Origin: Phycisphaerales bacterium UBA7800
GTDB taxonomy: Bacteria; Planctomycetota; Phycisphaerae; Phycisphaerales; Phycisphaeraceae
Direction: 5' to 3'
NCBI GenBank assembly: GCA_002480565.1
Contig: DLCK01000089.1
Span: 144,741-160,255 of the forward strand
DNA: 15,515 bases
Shown here: in pieces, positions 13,291 to 15,515 of the stretch
Layout: every line of letters begins with the position of its first letter
Numbering within the stretch: position 1 is the stretch's first letter
Notes under the pieces: generated by a model
Databases searched by the model: none
Seen by the model: the letters and a program-made list of their open reading frames with translations, nothing else
What the model was told of the DNA's origin: nothing
Made by a program: the position numbers and the translations under genes

Positions 13291-15465
13291 ATGATGTGGT
13301 TAATCAATCTTTGTTTCCCTGCACGCCATCGACACCTGCTTTATCATCTTTGCCTGATCCTGCTTGCTGTTGGCCTGCCCAATACCGCAACGGCTCAGCC
13401 GCGCAATGACCTGCTCAATGCGGCATATCATGGTGACTTTGCCACCATCCGCCAGACACTTGAAAACGCAGACCACCTTAACGCCGATCCGCAACTGGCG
13501 TCTTTACTCAAAGACCTCAAAACCTATCAGCAGCATGAAGCTCAGTTTCTGACCCAGCGCAAAAACGAACTCGAAGCGTCCTTGAAAAAAATGCGTGCCG
13601 CCTTAGCCATTGGGCATGTCGAAGACGCATTGATCAATGCCATCGAAGCTCAAGGCCAAGTTGAAGACTCGCAGGTTTTCTTGCAGCATCAGGAAATCAT
13701 TGATCTTGTTTCTGAAGGTGAATCCCAGGCAGGCAAAACAGAACTCGAAGGCAACTGGCTCACCGCCCTTGGACTCTACCGCAAGCTTGAGATGCTCTAT
13801 GAACCTCAGCCGCGATATAAAACGCATATCGACCGCATTACGCAACGCGTTCGTGTGATCTCGCTGTATGCTCCCAAAAAGATCAACGAACTCTACTCCC
13901 AACGCGCCAAAACCGCAGGTGATCCTGAACCCCCGCCGGTGGCATTGGATGCTGAAACCTGGCAAAAGCGTTTAACCGACGTGAATCTTCCGATTCTCAC
14001 CAGTGCATTGCGCAATTCGGCGATGCAACATTATTCAGGGGTCGGGTATCGTGAATTGATGGTCACTGCAGTCGGATCGCTTAAAGCAACATTACTCACA
14101 CCCGGACTTGAAGAAGCCTTCCCGTCGCTGTTGGACCAACCCACCAAAGCAGCCTGCATCGACTACCTGACCATCGTGCATAACAACCTGCGTCAACGCC
14201 GTGATCGGATGACCAACGCCGATGTTGCCACAACGCTCCAACGCATTTTTGATCAAAATGAAAAGACCATCAAACTCCCACAGGAAGTGATTATCTACGA
14301 ACTCACCGAGGGGGCGATGAGTCGGCTTGACCCGTTCTCAGCAGTGATATGGCCATACGAAGTCGATCAATTCAACCGATCAACCAGCGGCATGTTCTTC
14401 GGCGTCGGCGTGCAAATTTCGCTGACCAACAATCAACTGACAGTTGTCACGCCCCTGCCTGATTCACCTGCCCATCATGCAGGTGTTAAACCCGGTGACA
14501 TCATCATGACTGTCAACGGCAAGGCAACCACCAACTGGACACTTGACTGGGCTGTCAAAGAAATCACCGGACCTGCAGGTTCACGTGTCACCCTTGGCAT
14601 CCAACGCAAAAGTGAAAAGGATTTGCTGACGTTTAACCTTGAACGGTCACGCATTCAGATTCACTCCGTTCGTGGTTGGCAACGAGCTTCAAAAACACCC
14701 ACCGGCTGGGATTACTACATTGATCCCAAAAACAAAGTCGGCTATATCCGTATCTCACAATTCATCCCGCGGACCCCTGCGGACTTTGATGCAGCGATCA
14801 ACCAGATGGAAGCTGAACACGGCTTAAACGCCCTGATTCTTGACCTGCGATTTAATCCCGGTGGACTGATGCGTCGCAGTGTCGAATTGGTCAACCGCTT
14901 TGTCTCCAAAGGCACCTTACTCTCAACCGTGGACTCCACCGACCGAACCACCAGCCTGTATCCAGCCAAGGCACATCTGACTCATTACCCGCGTATCCCG
15001 CTGGTTGTCATGATCAATCAAGGGTCCGCCTCTGCAGCGGAGATCGTCGCAGGAGCCTTGCAGGATCACCAAGCTGGCATCCTCGTCGGTTCACGCAGCT
15101 TCGGCAAAGGATCGGTTCAGGACGTCTACCCGATGTTCGGCAATCGCGCTCAGATGAAAATCACCACTCTGCATTACAAGCTGCCTTTAGGTCGAATCAT
15201 CCACCGTGAACCAGGGGAAGCCCAATGGGGTGTCGATCCGGACGTGCCGATCAAGATGACCGATCAGGAAGTCGCCGACGCTATTGAGTACCGGCGCGAT
15301 GTCGATGTCGTACGAGAGAAAGCGGATGGCCCCAAACCCCAAAAGCTCATCGAAGACGGATTGGATCTGCAACTCGAAGCCGCCCTGCTGCTGGCAAGAA
15401 TCCAGACCGTCGTCGAAGCACAAAACAATCTCGCCAAACGGCGTGATCCATTTGATACGCCGTGA
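13291..15465 (+). CDS. Secreted S41 family C-terminal processing peptidase with PDZ domain
   Basis: The 724-residue protein opens with a signal peptide: basic residues RHRH, a hydrophobic core LLYHLCLILLAVGL and an AxA site (Ala33-Thr34-Ala35), so cleavage before Gln36 is likely. Residues about 40-330 are mostly helical, with a charged coiled-coil-like part near 80-105, and have no named domain that I recognise. A PDZ domain lies at about 370-442 (GVGVQISL, SPAHHAGVKPGD). The S41 core at about 480-660 has the catalytic Ser581 in QGSASAAEI and Lys606 in SRSFGKGSVQ, 25 residues apart as in CtpA/Tsp enzymes. It should cut the C-termini of envelope proteins in the periplasm. AGAGGAA at 13276-13282 supports ATG 13291; a second ATG follows at 13294. 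The gene is co-directional with clpX, 135 bases downstream. Confidence 0.92.
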   Translation: MMWLINLCFPARHRHLLYHLCLILLAVGLPNTATAQPRNDLLNAAYHGDFATIRQTLENADHLNADPQLASLLKDLKTYQQHEAQFLTQRKNELEASLKKMRAALAIGHVEDALINAIEAQGQVEDSQVFLQHQEIIDLVSEGESQAGKTELEGNWLTALGLYRKLEMLYEPQPRYKTHIDRITQRVRVISLYAPKKINELYSQRAKTAGDPEPPPVALDAETWQKRLTDVNLPILTSALRNSAMQHYSGVGYRELMVTAVGSLKATLLTPGLEEAFPSLLDQPTKAACIDYLTIVHNNLRQRRDRMTNADVATTLQRIFDQNEKTIKLPQEVIIYELTEGAMSRLDPFSAVIWPYEVDQFNRSTSGMFFGVGVQISLTNNQLTVVTPLPDSPAHHAGVKPGDIIMTVNGKATTNWTLDWAVKEITGPAGSRVTLGIQRKSEKDLLTFNLERSRIQIHSVRGWQRASKTPTGWDYYIDPKNKVGYIRISQFIPRTPADFDAAINQMEAEHGLNALILDLRFNPGGLMRRSVELVNRFVSKGTLLSTVDSTDRTTSLYPAKAHLTHYPRIPLVVMINQGSASAAEIVAGALQDHQAGILVGSRSFGKGSVQDVYPMFGNRAQMKITTLHYKLPLGRIIHREPGEAQWGVDPDVPIKMTDQEVADAIEYRRDVDVVREKADGPKPQKLIEDGLDLQLEAALLLARIQTVVEAQNNLAKRRDPFDTP

Positions 15466-15515
15466 TACACGGTTAAGCCATGGCTGAAGCACAGAACTGA
15501 ACCACTACCGGCTGA

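Overview
The window reads as a piece of bacterial chromosome, most likely from the Planctomycetota and possibly the Phycisphaerae. This is an inference. It rests on two genes of archaeal-type tetrahydromethanopterin (H4MPT) C1 metabolism (ftr/fhcD and mch) sitting beside ordinary bacterial housekeeping genes: trigger factor, ClpX and a secreted S41 protease. There is also a large planctomycete-style set of glycosyltransferases. I saw no mobile element, CRISPR array, rRNA or tRNA.

Layout. Bases 2-144 look like the 3' end of an unidentified gene. Bases 195-2123 carry ftr and mch, which encode two successive steps linking formyl-methanofuran and methylene-H4MPT; they probably form one transcription unit. 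Bases 2124-2688 have no intact gene but hold a possible frameshifted remnant. Bases 2689-6844 hold a GT2 glycosyltransferase, a convergent multi-spanning membrane protein that looks like a GT-C enzyme, and, divergent from the latter, a GT2-methyltransferase fusion. Bases 6900-8464 hold a trigger factor gene framed by a strong promoter and a textbook terminator. Bases 8492-10834 hold an ALG5-like polyprenyl-phosphate glucosyltransferase gene, convergent with a second GT-C membrane enzyme. Bases 10835-11207 are intergenic. Then come a small SHOCT-type membrane protein (11208-11573), clpX (11848-13155) and an S41 C-terminal processing peptidase with a signal peptide (13291-15465).

How the genes fit together. 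The glycosyltransferases fall into two similar modules. In each, a cytoplasmic GT2 enzyme, which could charge a lipid carrier, converges tail-to-tail on a GT-C-type membrane enzyme, which could use the charged lipid on the outer face. The GT2-methyltransferase fusion would add or modify a sugar in the same kind of surface glycan or glycoprotein pathway. In many bacteria tig, clpP and clpX are adjacent. Here tig and clpX are about 3.5 kb apart with sugar-transfer genes between them, and no clpP is present in the window.

Regulation visible in the sequence. An extended -10 box of the form TGnTATnAT lies upstream of ftr, the first GT2 gene, the ALG5-like gene and clpX. For ftr and the ALG5-like gene it lies so close to the start codon that the mRNAs should be leaderless or nearly so. 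The trigger factor gene instead has a -35/-10 promoter (TTGACT-17-CATAAT).
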